A stretch of DNA of 64,000 nucleotides from Cycas panzhihuaensis (taxonomy: Eukaryota; Cycadophyta). Every line of letters starts with the position of its first letter. Position 1 is the stretch's first letter. The notes under the pieces were generated by a model, which saw nothing but the letters and a program-made list of their open reading frames with translations, ran no database searches and was not told where the DNA came from. Positions 33,062-43,700 of the stretch are shown in pieces. The stretch spans positions 52,459,741-52,523,740 of the forward strand of contig CM041465.1 of NCBI GenBank assembly GCA_023213395.1. The letters are read 5' to 3'. Made by a program: the position numbers and the translations under genes.

Positions 33062-33359
33062 AGAAAAGGGTTAATGACATAAGGTCATTACATTAGTTGA
33101 TTATTTTCAAAGAGGGTCTTAAGTGAACTTTAAATTAGATCACTTAAGTGAAATACACTTTCATGTGCATTATGTGTAATTTCATTTCACCTAACTCTAA
33201 TGCTCCCTCTCTCAATATAAAAGTAAAAGCTTAATGGAGGAGATTCATTCTTACCTCCCTATTTTGTGAGAGCTACTTTCCTTCTCTCGAGTCTTTCTTA
33301 CTTCAATGTTTGCATTTGTATTTAGTGCATGGAGATGAAGGATAGATCCACTCTTTTCA
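33062..33359 (+). repeat. 5' LTR of copia-2
   Basis: This 298-bp LTR has a TATAAAAG box at 33216-33223 and ends CTCTTTTCA. The first base is A instead of T, so the terminal dinucleotide TG is lost in this copy. Confidence 0.93.
33216..33223 (+). promoter_or_regulatory. TATA box of the copia-2 5' LTR
   Basis: TATAAAAG lies about 155 bp into the LTR and is identical in the 3' LTR at 40509-40516. It is the likely promoter of the element. Confidence 0.65.
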
Positions 33360-33361
33360 TG

Positions 33362-33373
33362 TGGTATCAGAGC
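33362..33373 (+). other. PBS of copia-2
   Basis: TGGTATCAGAGC lies two bases after the 5' LTR, a perfect initiator tRNA-Met site. Confidence 0.96.
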
Positions 33374-34544
33374 TTGCTTCCTTCATATTTCTCACTTGCA
33401 CTTGCAATGGAGCCACCACTTCCTTCTCCCCCACAATCCATATGGTGAAGGAGATTGTGAAAGTGAATTTAGAAATATTTTTAAGTTATTATGATAGTAT
33501 ATTTTGTATTATTTTATTTTCCTTTCTCTTTTGTAGGTTTGGAAGCATAATACAAGGAGTTGTAAGGCCCAAGGATTCCAATCCTTTTCTAGCCATTCAT
33601 ACTATCTCATTCTTCCATTTCTTTCCCCTCTTTGTGTCCATTTAATAAGGGGAAATGTTGTCGAAATTTTTCTAGCATTTAGAAAAATGATTGTAAGGGG
33701 AGGTTTTACCCATTTTTTTAAAAGAAGTTTGAGCTATTTAAAATATCCATCATTGTATGCTCTCACCTTGCCCATATTAGGATCCTTGTGATAAAAAAAT
33801 AATGGAAATTTCATATGGTATCATGTGTTAATAAGATATTAGCAAGCTGAAATTTTTATAGAAATATAATTTAATTGCTGAACTTCATAAGTCTACAAAA
33901 TCTTTTGCAGAGCTTCAATTAAAGTGATTCCAATTTTTAACGATGAGTCTCTGAGTCTATTTTCTAGCACAAAAATCATCACTTAATTTGGATGTCGTAT
34001 GAGGAAGTTATTTCTATTTTAGTGAACAATAGTTATTTTTAGTAAGAATTCTGAAAAAATATAATTTCCTAACTTTGTGAGGCTGTCAAAAGCTTTCTAG
34101 AATTCATTTGGACCTGATTCCACTTCTTGAAGATGAAGCTTTGAGCTAGTTTGCAACACAAAAATTGGCACTCCATTTTGACATCATGGGAGAAAGTTAT
34201 TGTTCATTTAGTAAAGACTACTTTATTTTGTATTAACAAAAAAAAAAAGGTGAAGAAAATTTCTTCCTTCTTTTTATAAGGCTTAAAAGCCCATTATAAA
34301 AGTGAGAAAAAACACCTAGATTAGTGTCCTCACTTACTTATCAGCATTATATTTCAACACTCTAAAGACACTTCAAGCAAGTACTCCAAGCAAGCACTCC
34401 AAAATGCTCCAAGCAAGCATTCTATTTTCAGTTAAATGTACATTTGATGCAATTCGATAATCTTTTCACTCTTCCTAAAAGGAACACATCACGTACACTA
34501 TTTTTTTCCATATTGCACCTATTTACACACTCGCCAAGGTTGAG

Positions 34545-34612
34545 ATACCTTGGTTGGTAGAATGCCGTGCCATAAAGGAGGTGTGGGTTTCAAGTTGGGA
34601 TTGGACTAAACC
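34545..34612 (+). other. tRNA-like remnant in the copia-2 leader
   Basis: CCTTGGTTGGTAGAATG resembles box A and the D-arm, and GGTGTGGGTTCAAGTTGGG, about 35 bases on, resembles a T-arm with box B (GGTTCAAGT). No full cloverleaf is visible. It may be a SINE head or tRNA pseudogene. Confidence 0.35.
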
Positions 34613-35086
34613 AGAATATTGGTGAGGTTTGGTTAGCCATACCATCGTGCCTCAATCAGGGATCATCCTGATAACCAACTAGGAAAACTAAAACTTTAAT
34701 ATAATATTAAAATATACCTAATCTAATATTCATCATAGCCATGGGTATGCATGTACCACTCTTTAGAGGAGGTATATAACTACTCATTGGTCAACTGGGT
34801 GAGGATTGGGAGTTCTTGGGCTCTATTGTGACTTGGATTTCATCACCAAGCACAATTGCGGGTATCGCAGGTGAAGGCTAACTTAATTCTACTAGAAGCC
34901 CAAGCATCCCTTCAACAACCTTAACTACATGTTGGACACAAGTTATAGGTTATTGCATTAATTACACATCCTACATTTGAGTTTTAAGTTGTGTAAACCC
35001 AATGATATCAGCTTCTACATTGGCCTACAATCTTGTATATTGATCACTTACTTATTTGTAAAAAGTGATCCATAATGTAATTACAA

Positions 35087-35220
35087 TCATAGTGCTTCTC
35101 ATATTCCTGCTACATTAAGTTAATATTTGCCACAAGTGTTAGTGCCTAATTTTTATCATAGTGCTTCTCATATTCTTGCTGTGTCAGGTTAATATTTGTC
35201 ACAAGTGTTGGTGACTTTTC
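35087..35220. repeat. Two-copy direct repeat, about 68 bp
   Basis: The block atcatagtgcttctcatatt followed by ttaatatttg and cacaagtgtt occurs twice in a row, just upstream of the copia-2 gag. Confidence 0.85.
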
Positions 35221-35377
35221 TCTAAGTTGCTCCCTTCATCTTTGAGAAACCACTCTCACTTCTTCTTCCTTCTGCTACACTACTTCATTATATTTCCCAT
35301 TTGTAAATAGTGATCGATCATTTATTGCCATCAATTTTATAGTCCCTTGTTCATTTCTTCCCTTCTAAAAAGACACC

Positions 35378-36350
35378 ATGTCTTCACAGTTCAAGCAAAA
35401 TGTGAACTGCATTCTAAAAGGGAAAGAAAATTGGGACATGTGGTTCACTGGTGTCAGAAATGTTATAAAGTATAAAGGTTTATGGAGAGATCACTTACAA
35501 CCTACACCACCTGTTGCAGCTATAGCTACCACAACTGCTTCAGCAGGAGGTGCTCCAACTGCTCCCACTAAAGCTGCAGCTAAACGCCAATGGGAACTTG
35601 ATGATGGTAAAATTTATGTAGGGATACTGTCACTGATTATTCTCTACATAATCTCATTGATGAAGCAATACATGATACTGTATGGAAAGTTCTTGAAGTT
35701 CTTAAGAAGAACTTTGACACTAAATCAGACTTAGAATTTGTTCACTTAGTGCTAAAGATGAACAAATTAAAAATGCAGAAAGGATATGCAAGTGATACAA
35801 TCAATCTCCTTCGTCCAATTGAGCAAGCTAATGATAAAGATTTTAAAACTCAATGCATTACATGGGCTTTATTAATTCAGTCATGTCTCCATATCTCAGA
35901 TTATAAAAATCTATTGGGAAGTCTTCAATCTAGTGGCACTTTGAAGACCTTAAACTTTGAGGATCTTACTGATAAGTCCATTAAATTTGATAAGACCTTT
36001 GATACCAACTTTGCCACTACATCAGATCTAGTTGATGCTACTTTTGAAGTGGAAGGAGATCTTTGTTACACCAAAAATCAAGGTGAATACTCTCATAGAG
36101 GTGGTAATTCCCATAGAAGAGGAAGAGGTAGATAACAAGGATAATGTCCTCTTAGTTAATAGGCTCCTTAATTCCAACAAAAATAATCTTAAGGCTAAGG
36201 CCAAAATAATCAACCTAGACCTAAATCCAGTAATCAAAGACAATCCAACCAGCCCAATATTTAGACTGGAAATCAAACAATCATGTGCCAAAGGTGTAAT
36301 AGAAAAGGACATTATGCCAAAAATTATAAAACTGCCACCAATAAAATACC
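35378..36350 (+). pseudogene. copia-2 gag
   Basis: It starts at the ATG at 35378 (context accATGt). The first frame reads MSSQFKQNVNCILKGKENW and DMWFTGVRNVIKYKGLW, then an Ala/Thr-rich insert. A frameshift near 35620 moves the capsid part into the frame that is open from 35749 (HLVLKMNKLKMQKGYAS, QCITWALLIQSCL). A Gly/Arg/His-rich basic tail ends at 36135. The zinc knuckle is in yet another frame at about 36283: CQRCNRKGHYAKNY, where the last Cys of CCHC is now Tyr. The minus frame at 36028-36444 and the plus frame at 36032-36610 are shadows. Confidence 0.9.
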
Positions 36351-36559
36351 AAGTTATCAACAGCGCTATGGTGCACATAATGTTGATAATACTTCTTTTA
36401 AATATGCTTTTGATGGAACACAATTTGCTCATGCACACCTTCAAAGAATTGGGACCACTTCATCAAATGTTGTTGATAGATCCACTAAGTATATTGAGGC
36501 TCATTATGGTTATGTTTATTCACTTTTGCCTTCACCACTTGGAGTTGCAAATAGTGCTA

Positions 36560-37870
36560 CCTCAAATAATTCATCATAGATTATGGATACTAGAGCAACA
36601 CAACACATGACTTATCATCGCTAATTCTTTCAAGATTTTGACTCTAAAGTTCATGGTGTTGTATACATGGCTGACAAATAATCTTAAGCAGTCGAAGGAC
36701 TTGGAACTGTTTGCTTGAAACTCTAAGGCCTTCCAAATTTTACACTTGTTGATGTTTTATATATTCCTGCTCTGAAGTAGAATCTACTCTCCCTGTCCAC
36801 CCTTGTCTCTCGTGGATTTGATCTGAGTGTAACTACAAACAATCAAACTCTCTGTGTCATTCACCCTTCTTCAAATGTTGTGGTTATGATGGAAATTCTT
36901 GATGGAAAATGTTTTCACCTAACTGGCTCACCATCCTATGAAGTCAACTATGTTGATGATGAATTTACTTTTACCACAACCCTGACTCCTCAAAAGTTGT
37001 CCCAAGTAGCTCTATGGCATGCTTATATGGGCCATATCAAAATTGATCATTTAAGAGAACTACAAGACACTCTTCCTAGTTTGCCTAAGTTCCCCTCTAA
37101 GCCCTTTAAATATGAAGCATGTATTATTGCTAAATCTCAAAGACAACCCTTTCCTTGTAGTCAGTGGAAATCTAGCCAACCTTTACAGCTTGTACACTCA
37201 GATATATGTGGTCCTATGCCCATCCCTTCTCTCAAACAAAAGTGGTACTATATTACTTTCATTGATGATTTTACCAAGAAAGTATGGGTTGCTTTTGTTG
37301 TAAAGAAAGATGAAGTTATTTCTATGTTTCAAGCTTTCAAGGCCTGCATGGAAAATGAATCTGGATTCAAGATCAAAATACTTAAGACTGATAATGGTGA
37401 TGAGTACACATCTAATGAGTTTGAATCATACCTATGTCAATATGGAATCAAACATCAGACCACTATTGTAGGTACACCCCAGCAAAATGGAGTTGTCAAG
37501 CGCATGAACAGGACCATCATGAATATGGCTCGTATTATGCTGGTATATAAGAATGTCCCTAATTATCTTTAGGCTAAGGCTATTTGGACTGCTGTGTATT
37601 GCATCAACACTATTAGTCCCTCCAAGCTCAGCCCCTCTCCACATGAAATGTGGTATGGACAAACCCCCTCTATCTCCCATTTCAGAATTTTTGGCTCTAC
37701 TTATTATGCTCATATTCTGGAGGAACATAGAAATAAGCTCTAAGATAGAGCCATGAAAGGCATCTTTATCAGATACCCTATGGACAAAAAGGGATACAAG
37801 ATTTTCATACCTTCACAACGTAAAATCATTATCACTAGAGATGTTATCTTTGTGGAGACTGAAGATCAAT
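36560..37870 (+). pseudogene. copia-2 protease and integrase
   Basis: The protease active site reads MDTRATQHMT at about 36583; the Gly of the DTG/DSG triad is Arg. The LYIPAL..NLLSL block follows at about 36757. The integrase frame (36880-37572) has LWHAYMGHI (the two His), but the CxxC pair is Y-E-A-C, so one zinc ligand is lost. The first Asp is in HSDICGP, the second in KTDNGDEYTSNEF, but the Glu block reads TPQQNGVVKRMNRTI: the catalytic Glu is Lys. A TAG ends the frame at 37570, and the C-terminal part continues in another frame (SPHEMWYGQTPS at about 37637) to about 37870. Confidence 0.93.
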
Positions 37871-38369
37871 TACTCAGACTTGACTCTAAGATGCCTTCAT
37901 ACTGATTTAATGATGCTATTGAATTTGATATCTAGATTCCAAAATTTAGGGAGGGAGATATTAAATAATTACTTAAAATCTTGGAATATTACAGTAGAGC
38001 CTTGGAGGATACAAGATGTGATTCCAAGCCAATGTGTACACATCCAGCGCCATCATTTATGAACAGCCAAGTTGACAAAGGTAAAGCCATAGTAGAAGGA
38101 TCATCTTCTCGAACATCTATGGATGGCCCATCTTCTCGAGCATCGTCAACTTCCTCCATGCCAAATATTTCACATGATCCTTTTCAGGATCAAAACGAAG
38201 ATCAAGAGGTTGTAGAAATGAAAACCTCATTCCTAACTCAAGGTTTTCGTGAAGCCTACTAGCTACACAAGGACATGCAACCAGATGAGGTAGGTAAACC
38301 TGGCACTAGAAGTGCCCATAGAGCAAGGATGCATGAATCACTTTCCGTTGAGCTTGAACCAGCAACTGC
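37871..38369 (+). pseudogene. copia-2 integrase-RT linker
   Basis: This is the variable Ser/Pro-rich linker typical of copia pol. It contains two similar short blocks, EGSSSRTSMDGP and PSSRASSTSSMP, at about 38097-38160. No catalytic role is expected. Confidence 0.6.
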
Positions 38370-39310
38370 ATGTTGCTCTTAATGAAGAGCCCCTAATTTA
38401 CCAAGAAGCTGTAAAGCATGCGGCTTGGAGAAATACCATAAATGAAGAGTATCAATCTTTTATTAAGAATGGTACATGGGAGCTTATTGGTTTACCACTT
38501 GGAAGAAAGGTAGTTTGAAATAAATGGGTGTTTAAAAATAAGTATAGATCAAATGGCACCCTAGAAAAACACAAGGCGAGGTTGGTAGCAAAAGGATTCA
38601 CGCAAAGGAAAGGTATTAACTACACTAAAATCTTTGCTCCTATAACCAAGTGGCCTACAATCAGAACTCTTATAGCCTTGGCTACTCAACAGGGTTGGAA
38701 AATCCACCAACTCAATGTTCAGACTACATTTCTCAATGGGGACCTTAAAGAAGAAATTTACATGGATCAGTCAGAAGGATACGAGATTGACGGTCAAGAG
38801 AATAAAGTTTGTAGGCTCAAAACGTCCTTGTACAGCCTAAAGCAAGTCCCTTGTGCTTGGTTTACCAAGTTGTCTAAAAGAATAAGGTAACTTGGATATG
38901 AGGTTTGTGACTATCAAGATATTGATGTAACATTATTCATCAAGTGCCAAAATAATAAAGTCACTTACCTCTTAATATTTGTAGATGACATGCTCATAAC
39001 ATAGAATAGTGAACAGGTAATTAGCCAGCTGATGAAAGACCTTGCTAAAAATTTTAAATTGTCTAACCTCGAGTTGATGAAATATTACTTGGGAATTGAA
39101 GTAACTCAAAAGGATGGCAAAATCTTTCTCTCCCAAGAAAAATATATTAACAATCTTCTGACAAAGTTTCAGTTGGAAGGTACTCAACTAGTGGATACAC
39201 CTATGGAGCCTAATATTAAACTCTCAGTTGATGGTGACAATAGGGAGGTAGATGCAACACTTTATAGGCAACTTATAGTAGTCTCATCCAAACTACTAAC
39301 ACAAGGCTAG
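38370..39310 (+). pseudogene. copia-2 reverse transcriptase
   Basis: The N-terminal block KHAAWRNTINEEYQSFIKN begins near 38413. KHKARLVAKGFTQRKGINY follows at about 38570, then LNVQTTFLNGDLKEEIYM at about 38712 (motif A, where D of the usual LDVKTAFL is N, so a catalytic Asp is lost). TSLYSLKQVPCAWF comes next, and LIFVDDMLIT at about 38970 has the two Asp intact. KYYLGIEVTQ and YRQLIV complete the domain. Stops at about 38516, 38887 and 39002 are all TAA, TGA or TAG at positions where Arg, Gln or Trp codons are likely. Confidence 0.93.
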
Positions 39311-39900
39311 ATATTGCACACTGTATCAGCATTCTTGCAAGATTCATAAAAAGTCCTAAGCAGAATCATTGGCAAGCTGCAATATGAGTGTTGAGGTACC
39401 TAAAGATGACTAGCAAATATGGTCTATTGTATGAACCCAATGCAGAATTTAAACTTTATGTAAACATAGACTTAGACTTTGCTAGAGATAAAGACATAGG
39501 AAGATCTACGTTTGGGTACATAACATTTCTTAGAACAACACCAATATCATAGAGATCCAGACGACAAAACATAGTTGCTGACTCAATCTAAGCCGAGTAC
39601 ATTCGCTTACGAGACAAGCAAGGAGGTGATATGGCTTAGAAAATTGTTGAATACATTAAATGCCACCTAAACAAGTTCTACTAGCTTACATGTAGATAAT
39701 CAATCTACAATCTAGATGGCTAAAAATCCTATATTTCATGATCATACCAAACATATAAGTATAAAAGTCCATATGATTAGATAACAAGTTCATGATGGTA
39801 CAATTCAACTGGAGTACTACCCCACAGCAGATCAAGTGACTGATATCTTCACCAAACCACTGAAGAGGGTGAAGTTTGAACAGTTTCGAAAGTAACTCAG
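39311..39900 (+). pseudogene. copia-2 RNase H
   Basis: The copia RNase H is in pieces: FIKSPKQNHWQAA near 39343, YVNIDLDFARDKDIGRSTFGYI near 39460 (catalytic SDWA area altered to IDLDFA), SRRQNIVADSI near 39560, then the C-terminal region with an SRSSD..LHQTTEEGEV-like end at about 39830-39880. Several TAG/TAA stops and at least one shift interrupt it. It ends before the 3' UTR and PPT. Confidence 0.82.
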
Positions 39901-40343
39901 CCTTAGGGCCTCCATCTCTGACTGGTTGAAGGAGATGACAATAGGACTATCATACTCTGTCTCATTTGTGAAAACCCCTTGTGGGCATGGAAGGATAAAA
40001 GTCCCTGCTCTATCCTATTCATGAAAACCCCATGTGGGTGTAAAAGGATAAGGGTTGTATCATTTTAGAAAATCAAAACCTATGAAAACTCGAAAGGGCA
40101 TAGGGGATGACCAAATGGTATATGGAGACTTAGTAGATTTTAGTTACAAAATTCATTGTATTGATTGGCTATCTAACTACATTTAAAGAGCTGCCTAAGC
40201 CAAGTTAGTAGATTAGAAAATTTGTGGGTTTTCTTCCCCATGAGGGTTTCCCACAAAAGTGTCATAGTAGTTTTCTTTGTAAGAGGCTCAAATGAAGACC
40301 TCATGGGATAGAATAAAATAGGATGAAATGACCTTCTACTATT
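39901..40343 (+). other. 3' untranslated region of copia-2
   Basis: This is noncoding sequence with a loosely repeated gaaaaccccatgtgggcat-like motif at about 39968-40100, before the PPT. Confidence 0.6.
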
Positions 40344-40354
40344 AAAGGGGAGAT
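40344..40354 (+). other. PPT of copia-2
   Basis: AAAGGGGAGAT lies directly before the 3' LTR. Confidence 0.9.
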
Positions 40355-40652
40355 TGAAAAGGGTTAATGACATAAGGTCATTACATTAGTTGATTATTTT
40401 GAAAAAGGGTCTTAAGTGAACTTTAAATTAGATCACTTAAGTGAAATGCACTTTCATATGTATTATGTGTAATTTCATTTTACCTAACTCTAATGCTCCC
40501 TCTCTCAATATAAAAGTAAAAGCTCAATGGAGGAGATTCATTCTTACCTCCCCATTTTGTGAGAGCTACTTTCTTTCTCTCAAGTCTCTTTTGCTCCCAT
40601 GTTTACCTTTGTGTTTAGTGCATGGAGATGAAGGATAGATCCACTCTTTTCA
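40355..40652 (+). repeat. 3' LTR of copia-2
   Basis: This 298-bp LTR begins TGAAAAG and ends CTCTTTTCA, followed by the TSD CCACA. About 19-20 differences from the 5' LTR are visible, eight of them in one 33-bp stretch. Confidence 0.95.
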
Positions 40653-40657
40653 CCACA

Positions 40658-41350
40658 TAGAGGGGAGATACCACCAGTAGAGGAGGTGTTGAGTCCAGAG
40701 GTAGCAAGTGGAGGGGAATCACTAGATATACTATTTCATTAATTTTTTTTCAATATCATGTTGTACCTTTTTTATTTTTGAGGACTTTTTCTTCCAAGAA
40801 ACTGATCACAGATTGCATGTTTTCATTGGGTAGGTGATGAGATGGTGACCTTAAGGGAGGTGTAAAGGACATTAGAGATGATCTTCCTCGATATTCGATC
40901 ATTAGAAGAGGTTCCAACATGGAACATAGTGCAACATAGAATGTTGGGATATCATATTAATTATTATAGCCATGCACTTCAAACTCAAGATCTCTATATA
41001 GGCATAGGGCAGAGCTAAGGATGTAAGAGCTAGAGCTCAAGGCAGGTGAGGATTGGAGATGATACTTGTAGAGGATGGCATTGGCTTAGGTAGGACCCTG
41101 ATATACTCCATCAGTGAGTGCAATTATACAATAGGGACAACATCACCTTCCACCTCATGGTGAGTCTATGTATGGGGAGACTTCAGATAAGAGGGAGAGA
41201 GCAGATCCAGGTGTACCTAAGGGATCTTATCAGGGGTCATAGAGATGAATGTATGATATACTGCATAGGGAGATAGGAGAGAGGCAAGAGGCATTTTATG
41301 AGTCTTAGTATGTATCATGAGTCACATGAGGGATAAATATACTATACCTT
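40658..41350 (+). pseudogene. Antisense gene of Tat-2, part after copia-2
   Basis: The acidic frame continues past the copia-2 TSD (GEIPPVEEVLSPEVASGG), ending at a TAA at about 40740. A splice-acceptor-like TTTTCATTGGGTAG/GT lies near 40833, followed by a second decayed frame: GDEMVTLREV, RTLEMIFLDIRSLEEVP, MLGYHINYYSHALQ, then IQVYLRDLIRGHRDECM near 41200. The arrangement resembles the Tat-1 antisense gene (Glu-rich exon, intron, second exon). The exon borders here are less certain than in Tat-1. Confidence 0.42.
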
Positions 41351-42149
41351 TATTATGTATGTGTATACATATATATAGATATATATATAGATCATTTTCT
41401 CTTAAAAGCTGGTGTATGAATATTTGTCTCTAAACACTTTTACCCCATTATTTTCCTTTTTGATTGAGTATAAGATACTTTTATTTGCTTGATTGTCTAA
41501 AGAAACATATAATAACTTTATCATTTATTACTTTTTTTTTTTTTTATATAGTTATATACTTTTTTTTTGGATTTTTGTTATGATATATACATGATAATTT
41601 ATACTCATTTTAGAGTGAAATGGTTTAAGAAAGAAAAGATCACGAGAAAGAGTGAAAACTAGAAGATAAACAAAAATTTAGAAGGAAGCGGGTGAAAGGT
41701 ATACTTACGTTATTTTTATAAACTTAAAACCATTTGAAACAAATGATAATAGGTTTATAAAAGTCAAAGATGGAATGATATGAATCCCCTAAAAGGGAGC
41801 TCATATAACTTGCATCATACTCCTAATAGATTATATAAACATAGAACAAAATCCATATTTATATAATGAATCACAAAGAAAATAAGTTGTTTACTAAATG
41901 AAAAGTTAATTTCACTTAACAAACAACTAGTTATCTGAGTATATTGGATTCCTCTTTGGCTCCTTTCAAGGATAAGAGGCTTTTAGGGACTTGCCCCATG
42001 CCAAGATCCTCCACATCCCAAGATTCCCATGTGGGTCTATCCCTTTCAAATACTTCATTTTAATATCCTACTTATCATCTTAATCTTGAAACTACTCAAG
42101 TCTATATTTTCCTAAACTAGTAGTTTATACTGATCATGGAGTGGTAATT
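41351..42149. other. Tat-2 spacer, no gene seen
   Basis: This AT-rich stretch lies between the antisense frame and the downstream RNase H. It has TA-rich and T-rich runs at 41360-41580 and no domain on either strand. Confidence 0.55.
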
Positions 42150-42625
42150 TATACTCATTCTGGAGTGGTAGTTTATACTTATTCTAGAGTGAGGCATCCC
42201 CAGTAAAAAAGATGAAAGTTAACTAAAATAATCAATAAGGATAGAGGAAACAATAGCATCAACTTCAAGATTAAGAGAACAAGATATATGTTGAATAGTA
42301 ACCAAAGTAAATAGGAATAATAATGATGAATCATGATGATGTAAGAGAAGGAGTCATGGGGAATAAACCTGATACATCCTAACCAATTAATAAACTGCAA
42401 CATGAGAGTCAACATATATAGTAATAGGTCCAAGATAAAAGTGAGAAACATAAAAAAAGGCTCCTATAATAGCAAGGTATTAAACTTCATTATTAGTGGC
42501 CCTAAGTATAAAAGATCCTATGGAAAGGAAGGGACTTCTCGATTGTTCATAACCCACCAAAACAAAAGTACACAGTCTTAGGTTTCCCCTACTACCTCCA
42601 TCAGTGAATATACTTAGTGCCATGG
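42150..42625 (-). pseudogene. Second RNase H-like domain downstream of integrase (Tat-2)
   Basis: On the minus strand near 42620 the frame reads LSIFTDGGSRGNL, the first catalytic strand of a type-I RNase H (the Asp in TDGGS). FVLVGYEQS follows; then, after a frame change, SFILRATNNEV and YLAIIGAFFYVS (the NNE..YLA helix), IYVDSHVAVY (the third acidic block, DS), a short helix, and VTIQHISCSLNLEVDAIVSS (the final H...D block). All the usual landmarks are present in order, but several stops and shifts break it. It is separate from the RT-linked RNase H at 45000-45440. Tat-lineage elements are known to have gained an extra, archaeal-type RNase H; this fits that class by motif order, but I cannot run a tree. 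Confidence 0.72.
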
Positions 42626-43700
42626 AAATAATAAGATCAAAGTTTAGAGACTATATGATCGATAGAGGAAGGTGTGGGAATTAATCGATAAGGAGGCAAT
42701 AAATAAATATATATTTTTGACTATGGTAAAGAAAGAAGAAGGATCATAAGTAAGATGATTATGATTAAAACTAATAAGGTATTAATCAATTTTCGATCGT
42801 AACTGAGGTTATGATGGACTTAAGCAACTAGATCCAAAAATCTTGAATGACTCATCCAAATGAACGTAACCTATATATAGCTAGGTCGGGATGAAACTGT
42901 CATGTAACTTGCCTTGGATTATAATATGATGACAATAATATAATTTATTTTTTACTCTTTTTACTTTACCTTTTTTTTTTTTTTACTTCCACTTTCACTT
43001 TTTTAAGAGAAAAGGATCATAATCATCCACCTACAAAACTCTTTTACTCAACACAACAAGGATTTATTCTTTTTAATAGAATCTAAAATAAAAAGGACCA
43101 ATCTCCTTAAGGATTGAACCACAAGAAAATATGAGATCAAAATCATGGTGTCTCCAAACGTGAAGGGAAGGCAACAGAATGAGTATCCACTTCAAAAGAT
43201 TAATAGAGAGAACCAAGGATAATGAAAATAATAAAAAGTAATAGGAGATATATGACCAAAAGGGAATCCTCTAAGAAAAGCACTATTAAATAAAAAAATG
43301 ATCTCAAGTAATGACTAAATACCTGAAGCTGATAGAAGTATTTCTCTTTCTAGGATGAAAATATAGTAGGGTTGGGGGCCTAAATTCTTCTTTAAGTATA
43401 GAACTCAAAAGAGGACAAGATCCAAATATGAGGATAGAAAGCTCATAATCAGTGTAAATGCTAAAAAGAGTAAAAGACTTACATGATTGTAAGTAGGATC
43501 TCTAATGAAAGTAGAATGATGCTGGATATAAAACAAGACAAGATTAGAAAGAATGAGGGTTTGCTCATAGTTTTAGCTTAGGAAAAGAAAAAAGTTTTTG
43601 AAGCTATAGTTTATACTCATTATGGAGGGGATGAATGCATGCTGTTAGGTATAAAATTTTCTAAAATATTGAGAATTAATAGCCCTTTTAAATTCTAATC
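42626..43700. other. Spacer between the Tat-2 integrase and second RNase H
   Basis: No motif is recognised. The stretch is AT-rich with a T-run near 42970, and any linker protein is too decayed to read. Confidence 0.5.

Larger units (their letters stand above)
33374..35377 (+). other. Untranslated leader of copia-2 (2.0 kb)
   Basis: There is no copia domain. It holds a tRNA-like segment at 34545-34612 and a direct duplication at about 35087-35220. The first part (33361-33645) has an open frame without recognisable content. Confidence 0.65.
33062..40652 (+). mobile_element. copia-2: complete Ty1/copia element, TSD CCACA
   Basis: This 7,591-bp element has two 298-bp LTRs with TGAAAAG/CTTTTCA ends (the left copy has A for the first T), a tRNA-Met PBS, a PPT, and TSD CCACA at 33057-33061 and 40653-40657. 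Gene order is gag, protease, integrase, RT, RNase H on the plus strand. The LTRs differ at about 19-20 positions by eye. It sits inside the antisense frame of Tat-2. No gene is intact: several catalytic and zinc-binding residues are replaced. Confidence 0.95.

Noticed and set aside
33361-33645. 94-residue frame after the copia-2 PBS as a leader gene
   Set aside because: It begins inside the PBS region, lacks any motif, and is too short to tell from chance openness.
36028-36444. 138-residue minus frame
   Set aside because: It is antisense to the copia-2 gag/zinc-knuckle region, a shadow frame in A/T-rich coding sequence.
42179-42451. 90-residue hydrophobic frame as a membrane protein
   Set aside because: It is an alternative frame of the decayed RNase H-like domain; the hydrophobic look comes from T-rich codons.
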